From: an uncultured Collinsella sp.
GTDB lineage: Bacteria > Actinomycetota > Coriobacteriia > Coriobacteriales > Coriobacteriaceae
DNA length: 5,695 bases
Direction: 5' to 3'
Assembly: GCA_902478825.1 (NCBI GenBank)
Contig: CABSMK010000110.1
Span: 1 to 5,695, forward strand
The first letter of the stretch is position 1; each line of letters starts with the position of its first letter. A program made the translations under genes and the position numbers. The notes below the pieces were generated by a model that was not told the origin of the DNA, made no database searches, and saw only the letters and a program-made list of their open reading frames with translations. This document shows, piece by piece, positions 4,927 through 5,695 of the stretch.

Positions 4927-5680
4927 ATGGCATCTCAAATCAAGCTCACCCCGTGCGGAGCCATGTTCGACATCTTTAAACGCGCAGCGCACCTGAGCCA
5001 TATCGAGCTATGTGGCATGGTGCTTTCGAGCCGTCCGCTGGCCGATGGCCGCAGCCCCCAGAGCCGCGCCGCTGATCGCTCCTGGGTCTCGCGCTTTATC
5101 GTGCGCGCTCCGGTCGGCACGCTGCAGGAGCGCTATTTTGCCGATTACGGCACCTCGGCCGCGCGCATCATGTCGCATCTTGCCCTGCACCGCCGCAATC
5201 CCATGAATGCCACGGCGGTGATCAACATGGTGTGCGGCCCCGCCGGCGAGCCCATGGTGCGGGCGCTCGAGGAATGCCATCAGGATACGAGCCTCTACCG
5301 CAATGCGGTCGAGCGCCTGTCGCAGGCGGCGGAGCTTATGCCCGCCGAACGTGCCGAGGCCGTGCTGGTGCTGTTTGTAGCCGTCGGTTGCTCGGCAGAT
5401 GTTCGATCCTCGGTGACCTATGCCATCGACTACGCTCATGCGACCTGTGGCGGAGGCACCTCCACGCCGCGTTCGCTTGGCATGTCGATGACCGCGGGCG
5501 AACGTGAACCCGCCCCGGCGCACCCCTTGGGCTTGCTGCGCGTACAAAACAGTTTTGTCGTGAGCGCCCCGCGCTGGATTCAGCCGAGTGAGCAGGGTGT
5601 TGAGATTGGCGCGCTGGCCACTGGTGAGGGCGATATTACCGACGTCGGCGACGATGTCTCGGCCCGCCATGCCCATATCT
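4927..5680 (+). CDS. FHA-domain protein, 3' end missing at contig end
   Basis: This frame starts at ATG 4927 with a near-consensus AAGGAGG site and stays open to the right end; 251 native residues remain. Residues 1 to about 215 are an uncharacterised, mostly helical-looking region with scattered cysteines and no motif I recognise. From about 217 the sequence enters an FHA fold (phosphothreonine-binding): VEIGA (225-229), GDITDVGDDVSARHAHI (235-251), matching the usual GR...NDI...VSRxHAxI pattern. S245, R247 and H248 are present, but the Arg of the GR pair is Ala (A229). The remainder of the FHA domain and anything after it is lost. Codons read past 5680 come from adapter, not the genome. Placed 3 bp after a membrane kinase, it is probably the kinase's phospho-reader or substrate, by analogy with bacterial kinase-FHA gene pairs. 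Confidence 0.85.
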
Positions 5681-5695
5681 CTGTCTCTTATACAC
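5681..5695 (-). other. Tn5 mosaic end / tagmentation adapter remnant (not native DNA)
   Basis: CTGTCTCTTATACAC is the first 15 bases of the reverse complement of the 19-bp Tn5 mosaic end, the mirror of the sequence at bases 2-20. It shows the contig ends at a library fragment edge and that the FHA gene is truncated artificially. Confidence 0.96.

Noticed and set aside
1..5695. Composite Tn5-type transposon, suggested by inverted 19-bp mosaic ends
   Set aside because: There is no transposase or resistance gene, the ends sit exactly at the window limits, and the sequences match the synthetic mosaic end used in library preparation.

Overview
The window looks like one complete short contig from a high-GC gut actinobacterium, most probably class Coriobacteriia and Collinsella-like. 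That placement is an inference from memory of the dnaX-ybaB-recR gene order, the YbaB sequence and the GC-rich codon use; no search was run. Both ends carry Tn5 mosaic-end sequence from a tagmentation library (bases 2-20 and 5681-5695). The native DNA is therefore only about 21-5680, and the outermost genes are cut by library ends.

Left part (21-1933): the last 48 codons of a probable dnaX (DNA polymerase III gamma/tau), then a converging minus-strand gene for a small one-helix membrane protein of unknown function (190-663), then a 340-bp relatively AT-rich gene-free stretch, then the ybaB-recR pair (nucleoid-associated protein and recombination mediator). The minus-strand gene splits what is commonly a contiguous dnaX-ybaB-recR block. 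Its codon use differs from its neighbours.

Middle (1934-2176): a 243-bp regulatory interval. It holds a GC hairpin after recR, two copies of a GTTGYGCAAC palindrome whose centres are 73 bp apart, a candidate promoter overlapping the second palindrome, and a strong intrinsic-terminator-like hairpin directly against the Shine-Dalgarno of the next gene.

Right part (2177-5680): a tight three-gene operon. It encodes a single-pass membrane protein with a Ser/Gly linker and a four-cysteine outer domain (its stop overlaps the next start, ATGA). Next is a Ser/Thr-type protein kinase with four C-terminal membrane helices and a Thr-rich tail. Last is a protein whose C-terminal part is the beginning of a forkhead-associated (FHA, phosphothreonine-binding) domain, cut off by the contig end. 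I read this as a membrane kinase signalling module: outer-face partner, membrane kinase and phospho-reader. It is the best candidate here for an undescribed system. The stimulus, the substrates and the rest of the operon are not visible.
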